Virus record (IMG/VR): IMGVR_UViG_3300025585_000039
Span: 16,004 to 80,003 of that record
Source: a virus
DNA: 64,000 bases
Strand: one strand, 5' to 3'
Both the position numbers and the translations under genes were made by a program. Numbering within the stretch: the stretch's first letter is position 1; each line of letters opens with the position of its first letter. Below, piece by piece: positions 22,217 through 29,775 of the stretch. The notes under the pieces were generated by a model. That model was not told where the DNA came from and did no database searches. It was given only the letters and a program-made list of their open reading frames with translations.

Positions 22217-22739
22217 TAACCACCGTAATCACTTCATTTTCTTTTGCAATAGCAGATAACCTACGCATAATATCATCACGAACCTCTGGATACTCAGATG
22301 CAATATCTTTTAGAATTCCAACAAGGATTTCCTGTCGTCTTTCAATCTCAACCATTTCTTCTGCAAGTTCCTTATTTTCAAGTAGTCCTGCTTTTTGTAG
22401 CATATCAATACGCTTAGATTCGATATCCATAACAAGTTTAATGGCTGCGGTTTTTGCTCCAAGATTATTAGTCATAGACGCTTCATCAATAACTTCATAT
22501 GATTTTGTTATCAATTTACTATAATGTGCATCAGCACCTACCAATGCTTCTTTTGCTCTTGCTCTGATGACAGCATTATCAGAAGCCATTTGCTTCCATT
22601 CATCAATGTACGCAACTACCCGTGTGCGTGGAATAGCCAAGTCTTTAGAAATTTGTGTTGGATCATTTCCCTTTAGGTACTCAGAAACTACATCATTGAC
22701 TTGATCTAAATGCTTGACCAGATCTTCTTCTGCTGTCAC
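22203..22739 (-). CDS. Terminase small subunit (TerS)
   Basis: 178 aa. N-terminal helix-turn-helix (about 22-52: S-E-Y-L-K-G-N-D-P-T-Q-I-S-K-D-L-A-I-P-R-T-R-V) for DNA recognition, a long helical/coiled-coil middle (K-L-V-M-D-I-E-S-K-R-I-D-M-L-Q-K-A-G-L) for oligomerisation, and an acidic region followed by a hydrophobic tail. Position directly before TerL and overall layout support the call. Overlaps the SGNH gene by four bases. Confidence 0.8.
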   Translation of the reverse strand: MTAEEDLVKHLDQVNDVVSEYLKGNDPTQISKDLAIPRTRVVAYIDEWKQMASDNAVIRARAKEALVGADAHYSKLITKSYEVIDEASMTNNLGAKTAAIKLVMDIESKRIDMLQKAGLLENKELAEEMVEIERRQEILVGILKDIASEYPEVRDDIMRRLSAIAKENEVITVVNGVQ

Positions 22740-23515
22740 TTTGAACTCTTTTCCATATATCTATTATACATTATTTCGGCCCATACCGTGTGGTATCCAT
22801 TTCCATAATGATGGCCATCTCTAGCATTCATTGCATATTCATCATCTGGATTTTCTATTACATATTTGGCAACCATGTCATCGTCTAGAATATTGACATA
22901 ACAGTTTAAATCTTGATAATGATTAAAATTAGAACGAGGTGCCCATGTGCCATAAATTAAATTAATATTATTTGACTTACAATATCTTTCTAGCATAAAA
23001 ATATATTGATATTCTATTAATGGAATCGTATGCCAGAGTTCTTCTGAGATTTCTTCTGGCTCATGAATATTAACATAAATATGTTTTTGTATTGTTGTAT
23101 CAAATGAAAGGAATCTTCTTGATACTGGGAAATTAATAAAGATTACATTTGGTTTGCCAAATGATTCAATATATTTATAAATATTAAAAACAATAGCAAG
23201 AATGCCTAATCCAGGTGCACCTATATTAAAAAATCCAGAAGTATTTTCTTTGTGATGAATTTTGTCATAAAGTCTTTTTGCCCAAATCTCATGCTCTTCT
23301 AAACCATCCCCAAAAGTATTAGAGCATCCAGCAAACAAAATATGAAGTCCAGCATGCTCTGTAGTAAAATCATCTGACCTATATTTATGTTTATTTAATC
23401 TAATTTTGGGATCATGTAGATATGGGTGTGCCTGTATTTTGGGAAAGTCTTTCTTGAAGGGGAAGGCTATTACTCTGTAGACAGAACCACTATCGGTATC
23501 AAAAATATCAGGCAT
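22736..23515 (-). CDS. SGNH/GDSL-type hydrolase
   Basis: 259 aa. Block I with the nucleophile in ILFAGCSNTFGDGL (S65), block II Gly in FNIGAPGLGI (G99), block III Asn in FINFPVSRR (N128) and the C-terminal D-x-x-H in ARDGHHYG (D233, H236). These enzymes cleave acyl esters, often O-acetyl groups on sugars. No signal peptide, so a cytoplasmic substrate or a virion location is implied. Its place between a DUF3310 gene and TerS is unusual and offers no obvious pathway. Confidence 0.75.
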   Translation of the reverse strand: MPDIFDTDSGSVYRVIAFPFKKDFPKIQAHPYLHDPKIRLNKHKYRSDDFTTEHAGLHILFAGCSNTFGDGLEEHEIWAKRLYDKIHHKENTSGFFNIGAPGLGILAIVFNIYKYIESFGKPNVIFINFPVSRRFLSFDTTIQKHIYVNIHEPEEISEELWHTIPLIEYQYIFMLERYCKSNNINLIYGTWAPRSNFNHYQDLNCYVNILDDDMVAKYVIENPDDEYAMNARDGHHYGNGYHTVWAEIMYNRYMEKSSK

Positions 23516-23741
23516 TCTGTAATCTTTCTATCTCATCCTTAATATAGAAGATTGCTTTCTGTAAATCTTCAATTTGTTTCTTATCATCTTTGAGTCCTGC
23601 TCTCCAAAGATATTTAAAAGCATTACCAATATTAAAATTGCGATGTCTAGTAATTTGAATACACTCAACTCCAGATGGATCGCTAGTATAATGTAATGGG
23701 TGGTTAACCTGATCTACCGTAATGTTAAATTTATCTGTCAT
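23508..23741 (-). CDS. DUF3310 protein
   Basis: 77 aa with the full family signature: V-N-H-P-L-H-Y-T, G-V-E-C-I-Q-I-T-R-H, N-I-G-N-A-F-K-Y-L-W-R-A-G-L-K-D-D and a helical D-L-x-K-A-I-x-Y-I end. DUF3310 (SaV-like) proteins are common in phages and sometimes fused to nucleotide-metabolism enzymes; the activity is not established. Overlaps both neighbours by a few bases. Confidence 0.88.
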   Translation of the reverse strand: MTDKFNITVDQVNHPLHYTSDPSGVECIQITRHRNFNIGNAFKYLWRAGLKDDKKQIEDLQKAIFYIKDEIERLQNA

Positions 23742-23893
23742 CGTCTGCTCTTTCTTAATTTGAATTTAGCCAAATATGCGTAGATAGTTTCTACACTTGC
23801 TCCACACTCTTTGGCAATTTCTTGTGGAGTTTTTTTATCCACAATAAAACGTTTTTTAAGCCATGCTTCGTTTGTATATAGTCTAGCACTCAT
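23738..23893 (-). CDS. Small helix-turn-helix protein, 51 aa
   Basis: ATG at 23891-23893 lies inside the last codons of the upstream gene; TGA overlaps the DUF3310 start (ATGA). The product reads W-L-K-K-R-F-I-V, then K-T-P-Q-E-I-A-K-E-C-G-A-S-V-E-T-I-Y-A-Y-L-A-K-F and a basic end: a textbook homeodomain-like tri-helical HTH. It fills a stretch that would otherwise look non-coding. Probably a small DNA-binding regulator. A perfect DnaA-box 9-mer at 23835-23843 is simply part of its coding sequence. Confidence 0.75.
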   Translation of the reverse strand: MSARLYTNEAWLKKRFIVDKKTPQEIAKECGASVETIYAYLAKFKLRKSRR

Positions 23894-24074
23894 CTTCTTT
23901 TTTGTCAACTCGTTCCATCTGTTTTAATTTATCCCAATATCCATTTTTGTTTCCCTCGTATACCTGGCCAGTTTCCCTGTCAATTAAAATCCATTTTGTG
24001 GGTGCTTTTGTTTTTACAACTAAGAATACTGGCTCGTCTTCTTCTGGAAAACTAAATGGTTGTCTATTAGTCAT
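23883..24074 (-). CDS. Hypothetical protein, 63 aa
   Basis: I use the ATG at 24074, which makes an ATGA overlap with the resolvase stop; a start at 24122 would lie deep in that gene. The product begins MTNRQPFSFPEEDEPVFLVV and contains a compact strand pair (KWILIDRETGQVYEGN), ending in a charged helix. Similar short proteins occur next to phage RuvC-like genes. Function unknown. Confidence 0.6.
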   Translation of the reverse strand: MTNRQPFSFPEEDEPVFLVVKTKAPTKWILIDRETGQVYEGNKNGYWDKLKQMERVDKKEDEC

Positions 24075-24637
24075 GCAAGAGCCTTTTCCCAATTGTTCAA
24101 TGCCCAATGACCTATGCCACACGCATCCGCTACATCATAATCATCTATGGTTTTATCATAAATAACATCTATCAATTTAATAGTTCTTTTTTTTCTATAA
24201 TCTCTTTCAAAACTTTTATACCAAGAATCTGATTTTCCAGGGTTCTGTTGTCTTAGTACCAACTGTTCCTCTTTGGTTAATCTTTTATTTCCTAAGTAGT
24301 TTTGCCATGTGATTGGGGATACCTTACCGATACCCTTGATTCCAACAACTCCAGCAGAACCAATAATTGCACCTTGAACCAAAGCAAGATCAGCAGCGGT
24401 TTTAGGGCTATTCATAAAAACCGTATGCTCAATAATCAAATGCTCAGTATTATCAAATAATGGATTTTTAAAAAAGGCCTGAACCTTTTGTGATGCATCA
24501 ATACATTTTTGATAGATATCTTTGCCATCAAAATTTATTTTTCCAACTAATTCTATTTTGCCAAAAACAAAAAGACAAAAAGCAAGACTATTAGTACTTG
24601 CATCAATAGATACAAATTTGGATGGCATTTGTTTCAT
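24071..24637 (-). CDS. RuvC-like Holliday junction resolvase
   Basis: 188 aa RNase H-fold protein. Acidic catalytic residues are in order: D12 in VSIDASTNSLAF, E70 in HLIIEH and D168/D171 in DYDVADACGIGHWA. A basic insert (KSFERDYRKKRTIK) fits DNA binding. It should resolve branched DNA before packaging, consistent with the nearby RecA and terminase genes. Overlaps both neighbours by four bases. Confidence 0.85.
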   Translation of the reverse strand: MKQMPSKFVSIDASTNSLAFCLFVFGKIELVGKINFDGKDIYQKCIDASQKVQAFFKNPLFDNTEHLIIEHTVFMNSPKTAADLALVQGAIIGSAGVVGIKGIGKVSPITWQNYLGNKRLTKEEQLVLRQQNPGKSDSWYKSFERDYRKKRTIKLIDVIYDKTIDDYDVADACGIGHWALNNWEKALA

Positions 24638-24909
24638 TTGCTATTTCCCTTAATCTGTTTTAAAGCCTTTAGTACTTCATTTGGATTAACGCTACACTTA
24701 ATGCATAGTGGGTCATCATTATATATAGATAGCGGTGACCCACATGACTTGCATTTACGATCCTTGCCTTTTCTTTTTTGTCTTCTTGTAATGAGGTAAC
24801 GCTGCGCTATTTTTTGTTTTGTAGCAGCAGCCCTACACTCATCTGAGCAATATACCTGATAGGTTATTGCTGTAAAGAATTCAGTATCACACCAGTTACA
24901 ATGCTTCAT
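24634..24909 (-). CDS. Double zinc-finger protein
   Basis: 91 aa with two Cys4 sites: C-N-W-C...Y-C-S-D-E-C (residues 4-29), a very basic linker (R-R-Q-K-R-K-G-K-D-R), and C-K-S-C...C-I-K-C (53-72). The first half resembles a treble-clef knuckle. The basic linker suggests nucleic-acid binding. It sits between a Cas4-like nuclease and a resolvase, so a role in recombination is plausible but unproven. Confidence 0.7.
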   Translation of the reverse strand: MKHCNWCDTEFFTAITYQVYCSDECRAAATKQKIAQRYLITRRQKRKGKDRKCKSCGSPLSIYNDDPLCIKCSVNPNEVLKALKQIKGNSK

Positions 24910-25747
24910 TCCCTAACAACTCCAGAGGTTTAATTTTAACTACCCCTGTTTCGGCCTCAGCGCATGCCTTCTGAATCGGACATACCTTGCAAATTTTTGA
25001 GTTTGCACGATATGTTTTTTGTGGAAGTTCTTTGTTCTCCCAAGACTTCCGAACCGTTCTCATCCAATCAAACGCTTGGTCTACCCACCTGCGGTAATGA
25101 TCACTTACTTGAACAGGAATAACCATTAGTTCATGATTATTTTTATTCTCGTAAATCAAAGCACCCAAATCCTTTTTAAGTATCTTCATATACATAATAA
25201 GTTGCATTAGGTGTCCATCTTTTGGTTTTCTACTTGCTTTCTTGTATTCAAAGCCTTCGTTTGGCATTGTTTTAATTTCACCAAGAATAGTATTGCCATT
25301 ATAGTTCAACATCGCATCCCCGTAACCAGAAATAGGTGGATCTTGATATTTAATTCTAAACTCAAGAGCAGGGTGTTTCTGTGTCTTGTATTTGCTTGGC
25401 TCTGGATCAAACTCCATCGTTTCATCTAAAAGACCAGCATCCATAATAGCATCTTGAATTCTGTCATGACTGAGTGTTCCGCTTGTTCTATTGGCTACAC
25501 CATATGCATCTGCATTATCATGAAAGATTGCTCCCTCAAATGCTAAATACCAATACCTTGCACATTCGCCAGCACCATAAGTTAGTGTTGACGGAGCAAA
25601 GGTTGTCTTCTTTTGAAAACGTGGCTTAATTTTTGCAGTATAGCCAGAATTGATTGCATCAACTAGCCCTTCTGTAAAGTCTGTATCGGAACTTGTTTTC
25701 TTAGGTTCTGATTTAATCATTACTTGTTTTAATAGATTTTTTGTCAT
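24896..25747 (-). CDS. Cas4/RecB-like PD-(D/E)XK exonuclease with Fe-S cysteines
   Basis: 283 aa. Nuclease core: H94 in LSHDRI, D144 in GYGDAML and E157-x-K159 in LGEIKT, then the Q-L-x-M-Y helix (QLIMYMKIL). Four cysteines, C62 (GECARYW) and C253, C256, C262 (KICKVCPIQKAC), are placed as in Cas4/AddB to hold a 4Fe-4S cluster. In phages such enzymes act as DNA end-processing exonucleases. There is no CRISPR array nearby. Overlaps the zinc-finger gene by 14 bases. Confidence 0.88.
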   Translation of the reverse strand: MTKNLLKQVMIKSEPKKTSSDTDFTEGLVDAINSGYTAKIKPRFQKKTTFAPSTLTYGAGECARYWYLAFEGAIFHDNADAYGVANRTSGTLSHDRIQDAIMDAGLLDETMEFDPEPSKYKTQKHPALEFRIKYQDPPISGYGDAMLNYNGNTILGEIKTMPNEGFEYKKASRKPKDGHLMQLIMYMKILKKDLGALIYENKNNHELMVIPVQVSDHYRRWVDQAFDWMRTVRKSWENKELPQKTYRANSKICKVCPIQKACAEAETGVVKIKPLELLGNEAL

Positions 25748-25752
25748 TTTTA

Positions 25753-26067
25753 TTATCGAGTAATATATTTAAGAGCAGAAACCAAATCATTAATTGATTC
25801 GGCTGCTGTATAATAAATATTCTTTTTTGCTCTATCTCCTTTATCTACATTAGTCATCCATGTTGCTTTAAAAGCCATTTTTGCTGCGATAGCCTGTAAC
25901 CTTACTATCTCAATTGTAGCAGTATTGATTGGGATATCTGGTTTAATAATTAACTTAGCAATAAAGGTTAGGGCTGTAGTTAATTCTTCGTCTTCCATAA
26001 ACTCTGCAACTTCTGCAAGTCCATTCACCATCTCAAGGGTGGTCTTACTTGGTGCTTCAATTGTCAT
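25753..26067 (-). CDS. Hypothetical helical protein
   Basis: 104 aa, almost entirely helical by composition, with an acidic N-terminal half and a basic C-terminal half (KATWMTNVDKGDRAKKNIYY). Similar small genes lie beside the Cas4-like exonuclease in other actinophages. No motif supports a function. Starts at the stop of the 26067 oxygenase gene. Confidence 0.6.
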   Translation of the reverse strand: MTIEAPSKTTLEMVNGLAEVAEFMEDEELTTALTFIAKLIIKPDIPINTATIEIVRLQAIAAKMAFKATWMTNVDKGDRAKKNIYYTAAESINDLVSALKYITR

Positions 26068-26852
26068 TACATTGACCTCATATCTATTCCATCTAACATG
26101 CCTTCGTCATTCCATAACTTAAATGCTGCCATCATATCTGGCCGTGATTGTAGTTCATCTAAATACTTTTTGCGTTCTTGTGGTGATTTCTCTGGATCAA
26201 TAGGATTATCTTCACCAGTAAATCTATAATTATCTGTAGGGCAATAATCCATACTAATAATTTCACAAAATTCATCATTTTTAAATTTACGTTTTGGTCT
26301 CCAATGTATTTGATTAACTGCACTGAAGACAATCGTTTGTCCAGGAGTCAACGTATACTTGGTAAAGTTGCTCGTATCATTCCAATTGCCAACATAAAGA
26401 TCCCATTCAATATTTGAATCTAGGCAATAATTCACTGTAATTAAATTTTCATCTGCATCTAGATGTGGTGGTAGGGATGGATTATTATCTCCGTAACCCC
26501 ACTTGCGATTATAATCAATATAGTTGTAGTGGCATAATGCAACGTCTCCGTTATAAAGAGGCTTTGCAATACTGTCCAAGGTATCTTCACAGTCTTTGGG
26601 CATATCAAATTCAATTAGCATTCTAGACATGTTTCTTGCAATCTTTGGCTGATACCGACTTCTGAAATCAGATGTTCGAATGTAGCCATCTTCAATTCTA
26701 TCCCCAATAACAAATGGCTCAATCTTTCGATTTTCTTCAATTAGATTTCTTAAACTATTTACCTGCTCAACAGAAAAAAGATTATCTACATAGAATGGCA
26801 AGGGCCTATTGTATTTGTCAAATCCAGTAAGGTAATCATGCAGTTTTCTCAT
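26067..26852 (-). CDS. 2OG-Fe(II) oxygenase, paralogue C
   Basis: 261 aa from the ATG at 26852, which has GGAGGG at ideal distance; an earlier frame start at 26906 would overlap the previous gene by 71 bases. HxD at H130/D132 (PPHLDAD) and the distal H183 in NQIHWRPK. The intervening strand reads TVNYCLDSNIEWDLYVG, as in its paralogues, but an extra loop (NWNDTSNF) is inserted. Tandem with the 26836 oxygenase, with which it overlaps by 17 bases. Confidence 0.75.
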   Translation of the reverse strand: MRKLHDYLTGFDKYNRPLPFYVDNLFSVEQVNSLRNLIEENRKIEPFVIGDRIEDGYIRTSDFRSRYQPKIARNMSRMLIEFDMPKDCEDTLDSIAKPLYNGDVALCHYNYIDYNRKWGYGDNNPSLPPHLDADENLITVNYCLDSNIEWDLYVGNWNDTSNFTKYTLTPGQTIVFSAVNQIHWRPKRKFKNDEFCEIISMDYCPTDNYRFTGEDNPIDPEKSPQERKKYLDELQSRPDMMAAFKLWNDEGMLDGIDMRSM

Positions 26853-27444
26853 TCGAGAACCCTCCGTTTGCAAAATACCAATCCTTGTACAATTTTGCTT
26901 TTGCATCTACAAACTTCTTTGTAGCCTCATCTTTTGGTGGCAATGTTGGATCTGTGAAATGACAGAATATCATTTCTACATATTGGTCATCGGAGAATTC
27001 TTTTGGTTCTCTCCAATGAATTTGATGTGTACCAGAAAATGTTGCTGCCTGATTATTTAATAGAGGTAGTGCTCTATGCTCAACGACAATGTTCCAGTCA
27101 ACGTTTCCATCTAGTTGATAGTCAAACGTGAATTTGGATTCTTTGAAAGTTTCATCATAATGTGGGAATAATGATGGACGGAACTTTACCCCATCCTTTT
27201 CAGTATTCTTGTATATTGCATGACAGTATTCAGTCAAAACAATATTTTCATTGCCACTGATAACTATTGCATAATGTGTTAATTTATCTACAATATTCTG
27301 TGGGAGTTGTATAAAATTATTTAATTGACAGTGTGGAGCCACAAATGCGGAGCCAGTGCTTGCAACAACGGACTCCTTTATCTGACCAATCTCTTCTTCT
27401 GTAAAAACATTATCTACTACTACATTTGGTATATCGTATCTCAT
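26836..27444 (-). CDS. 2OG-Fe(II) oxygenase, paralogue D
   Basis: 202 aa. HxD at H95/D97 (FPHYDET) and H143 in HQIHWREPKEF, followed by D-D-Q-Y-V-E-M-I-F-C-H-F. It is closest to paralogue B at 3817 (shared F-x-F/I-D-Y-Q-L-x-x-N-V-x-W and Y-V-E/D-M-I-F-x-H-F). N-terminal part has an F-x-x-E-E-I-x-x-I-K helix typical of this group. A strong AGGAG precedes the ATG. Confidence 0.78.
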   Translation of the reverse strand: MRYDIPNVVVDNVFTEEEIGQIKESVVASTGSAFVAPHCQLNNFIQLPQNIVDKLTHYAIVISGNENIVLTEYCHAIYKNTEKDGVKFRPSLFPHYDETFKESKFTFDYQLDGNVDWNIVVEHRALPLLNNQAATFSGTHQIHWREPKEFSDDQYVEMIFCHFTDPTLPPKDEATKKFVDAKAKLYKDWYFANGGFSNEKTA

Positions 27445-27466
27445 TTTTTCTCCTAGTTACTACTCT

Positions 27467-27472
27467 ATTATA
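27467..27472 (-). promoter_or_regulatory. Possible -10 box (TATAAT)
   Basis: TATAAT overlapping the stop of the nuclease gene, with about 22 bases to the oxygenase ATG at 27444 and AGGAG in between. No extended TG at the right spacing and no -35, so this is weak. Confidence 0.25.
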
Positions 27473-27752
27473 CAGCATCAATCAGTTGTTCTAACATCTC
27501 TAATTCTATAATTGCTAGTCTTACCTTTGCATTACCCTCGCCCAGCACCACAAAAATTGCTGGATCATTACCATTCCGAATCGCATCAGTAACGGCCTTG
27601 GCCCAATTATCTTTATTTACTGTAAATCCTTTTGGGTATTCTTTAAAATCTACAGTAAAGTTATGCCATGTGGCATCACCTTTTTTAGTATTTCTGCCAG
27701 AGTTTTTATGTGGCTTGGCACCAATTCTTTTACTCTCCGTCTGTTCGCTCAT
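27468..27752 (-). CDS. Small PD-(D/E)XK nuclease / resolvase-like protein, tentative
   Basis: 94 aa from the ATG at 27752 (AAGGA before it). The layout P-H-K-N-S-G-R-N-T-K-K-G-D-A-T then F-T-V-D-F-K-E-Y and a K-A-V-T-D-A-I-R-N-G-N-D-P-A-I-F-V-V helix-strand resembles compact PD-(D/E)XK nucleases (Hjc-like or VRR-like), with D in GDA and D-x-K in DFK as putative catalytic residues. It sits among RecA, RuvC-like and Cas4-like genes. The fold call is mine and not certain. Confidence 0.5.
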   Translation of the reverse strand: MSEQTESKRIGAKPHKNSGRNTKKGDATWHNFTVDFKEYPKGFTVNKDNWAKAVTDAIRNGNDPAIFVVLGEGNAKVRLAIIELEMLEQLIDAV

Positions 27753-27912
27753 AATCCTTTTTCTTTCTTTTTGCAAAAGAAACTTTGCTCAAATGCTTTT
27801 CTTTGCACATCCAAGTTGCCTCTTTTGTATCAGCATAGAGTCTTAATGTTGGTACTTCCATCTTGCATGTGTGGCATACAAACTTGCCAGAATAAACTGT
27901 ATAGGATGCCAC
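27730..27912 (-). CDS. Small zinc-binding protein
   Basis: 60 aa with F-V-C-H-T-C-K-M-E-V-P-T-L-R-L-Y-A and T-W-M-C-K-E-K-H-L-S: two CxxC-type knuckles (the second ends in His) followed by a basic tail. Closely similar short proteins are found in many aquatic T4-like and other phages, without known function. Overlaps the paralogue-E oxygenase stop by one base. Confidence 0.72.
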   Translation of the reverse strand: MASYTVYSGKFVCHTCKMEVPTLRLYADTKEATWMCKEKHLSKVSFAKRKKKDYERTDGE

Positions 27913-28448
27913 TAAGCACCTGAACCAAATCTAAAAAATACCATCTTAAGAAATTCACCCTCTGCAAAAGTTTTGTCTACCCTAGAGTGCAACTGTCTTA
28001 CTGGATCCATTACTAGCGCATCATTATCTCCTAAAGTATAAATTTCATCATCTATACATAAATCCCAACTGGTATTTGATTCTAGTTGATAATTAATCAT
28101 CAAGGATGAATCTCCGCCATCCTTGTGTGATCTTAAAACTGGCCTACCATATTTTCCAGAATACTCTACCGCCATAATTCCATGAGCCTTTATGGAATGA
28201 TGATTAGTGCCATCTAAGTCATCTGCTATTTTTTGAATAGAAGGCATAATAGATTTTGGTATATTTAATTGCTCAACATCTAAACGACCCATAAATTTAT
28301 GCACTACAGTTTTAGTATTTTGTCCTTCTAGGTATCCTGGATCATCTAGGTATACTGTCTCACGAGAATTCTGCTCTCTTTCAATAAATGATTTTAATAG
28401 AGCAACTTGTTCTTCTGATAAAACATTTCTTACAATATATGGTTTCAT
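27912..28448 (-). CDS. 2OG-Fe(II) oxygenase, paralogue E
   Basis: 178 aa. HxD at H108/D110 (RSHKDGGDSS), the strand LMINYQLESNTSWDLCID and the distal H154 in VRQLHSRVD. The distal motif reads L-H-S-R in place of the I-H-W-R of its relatives. Inserted between the RecA gene and a zinc-protein gene, overlapping both by one base, so it is translated with the recombination genes. Confidence 0.75.
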   Translation of the reverse strand: MKPYIVRNVLSEEQVALLKSFIEREQNSRETVYLDDPGYLEGQNTKTVVHKFMGRLDVEQLNIPKSIMPSIQKIADDLDGTNHHSIKAHGIMAVEYSGKYGRPVLRSHKDGGDSSLMINYQLESNTSWDLCIDDEIYTLGDNDALVMDPVRQLHSRVDKTFAEGEFLKMVFFRFGSGA

Positions 28449-29458
28449 TATGAGATCTTTCCTTTAATCTGTTCCTGAAGATCTAAATCTTCTTTGACAC
28501 GATTAATAAATCCTTCTCTACCCTGAACTTTTGTTCCATCATCAAACTGGTACCATGCTCCAGTTCTATTGATTATGCCAAGTGATTCAGCAGTATCACA
28601 AAGATCGCCGATAGTGTCAATCCCAATAGAATCACCTCTAAAATAGAAATCATATTCACCAGACTGAAAAGCAGGAGAAGTTTTCGAAAACTGTAATTCC
28701 CATCTAACTTTGCGACCAATCTTTTCTTCAATAAGTTTGTCACCAACATGTATTTTTCCCTTCAATGCTTGGTTTTCTGATTCTGACGAAAATAATTTAA
28801 TAACCGTAGAAGAATAAAACTTAGTAGCCTGACCACCAGTAGGCTGCTGGCTAGTATACATAGCATTAATATTATTGCGAGACTGGCTAATAAGGACAAG
28901 CAAAGTAGGCTTAACTTTATTGTTAGCATAGTTAAGCATTTTCCATGCATTGCTAAAGTCTCTAGATTCCGCTCCAATTTGCTTGGTATTCTCCAGTTGC
29001 TTGAGTTCATCAGAATCCTTTTCAAAATAGATTGCTGGAAGTAGAGATGTAATTGAGTCAACGACAATCATATCAACCCCAGCCTCCATCAATTGTACAC
29101 CCACATCTACCATCTCATTAATTGTTCTTGCTTGAGAATAAATCAGTTTAGTAGTATCTACGCCTAATCTTTCAGCCCAAGTCTTATCATAAGACATCTC
29201 TGCATCGATCCATGCACAAATCTTATCCTCCTGTTGGGCCTGTGCAATCATTTGTAGACAGAGTGAGGACTTGGCAGATGATTTAGATCCCCAGATAAGT
29301 ACCTGCCTTCCATACGGTAAGCCACCACCCAAAGCACGATTTAGTCCAAAACTTGGTGTGGCAGCAAACTCTGTCTTAGGCACAGCATCGCCTACAAGAA
29401 TATTTTTACGTAACTTAGGATTTAAGTTTGCTAGTACTTCTTCTACTGTTACTGACAT
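28448..29458 (-). CDS. RecA-like recombinase
   Basis: 336 aa. Walker A is GSKSSAKSS (57-65) instead of GPESSGKTT, Walker B MIVVDSITSL near 129-139, and a glutamine-switch region (LVLISQSRNN) follows; a mobile loop with T-G-G-Q-A-T-K-F-Y-S is also visible. It should catalyse strand exchange for repair or recombination-dependent replication. Preceded by MazG and Pol III alpha in one overlapping run. Confidence 0.92.
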   Translation of the reverse strand: MSVTVEEVLANLNPKLRKNILVGDAVPKTEFAATPSFGLNRALGGGLPYGRQVLIWGSKSSAKSSLCLQMIAQAQQEDKICAWIDAEMSYDKTWAERLGVDTTKLIYSQARTINEMVDVGVQLMEAGVDMIVVDSITSLLPAIYFEKDSDELKQLENTKQIGAESRDFSNAWKMLNYANNKVKPTLLVLISQSRNNINAMYTSQQPTGGQATKFYSSTVIKLFSSESENQALKGKIHVGDKLIEEKIGRKVRWELQFSKTSPAFQSGEYDFYFRGDSIGIDTIGDLCDTAESLGIINRTGAWYQFDDGTKVQGREGFINRVKEDLDLQEQIKGKIS

Positions 29459-29775
29459 TAGAATCTTACCCCATGCTTCTGTGGACGATCTTTATTAATG
29501 TTAGCCTTTTCCTGTAAAGCATAGTCAAGGGAGACTGTGGTATACCCTGCCTGTACAAGACCAGCATATAGATCTAGTGTACGAATAAAGATATCTGCAG
29601 TTTCCATTGCAATCTCTTCTTCTCCCTTGTCCTTACGAATTGCTTCCATAAGTTCTGTGACCTCTGATACAATCATCATACATTGTTTTGCAATAAAAAT
29701 ATCATCAGTTTCATTAGGCCAAAAACCTTTTGCTACTGCCGTTTCGTGTAATTGTTCTGCTAAATCATCAAGCAT
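29458..29775 (-). CDS. MazG-like nucleotide pyrophosphohydrolase
   Basis: 105 aa. The EExxE...ExxD metal-binding pattern can be seen in VSEVTELMEAIRKDKGEEE followed by E-T-A-D-I-F-I-R-T-L-D. MazG-like enzymes hydrolyse NTPs or dNTPs, or ppGpp-type alarmones, and are common in phages of slow-growing hosts. Overlaps the polymerase stop by eight bases and the RecA start by one base. Confidence 0.85.
   Translation of the reverse strand: MLDDLAEQLHETAVAKGFWPNETDDIFIAKQCMMIVSEVTELMEAIRKDKGEEEIAMETADIFIRTLDLYAGLVQAGYTTVSLDYALQEKANINKDRPQKHGVRF

Noticed and set aside
23835-23843. Perfect DnaA-box 9-mer on the plus strand
   Set aside because: Single copy inside the coding sequence of the small HTH protein; no second box or AT-rich unwinding region beside it.
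24896-25747. CRISPR-associated Cas4 function
   Set aside because: No other cas gene or repeats in the window; the replication context fits an end-processing exonuclease.
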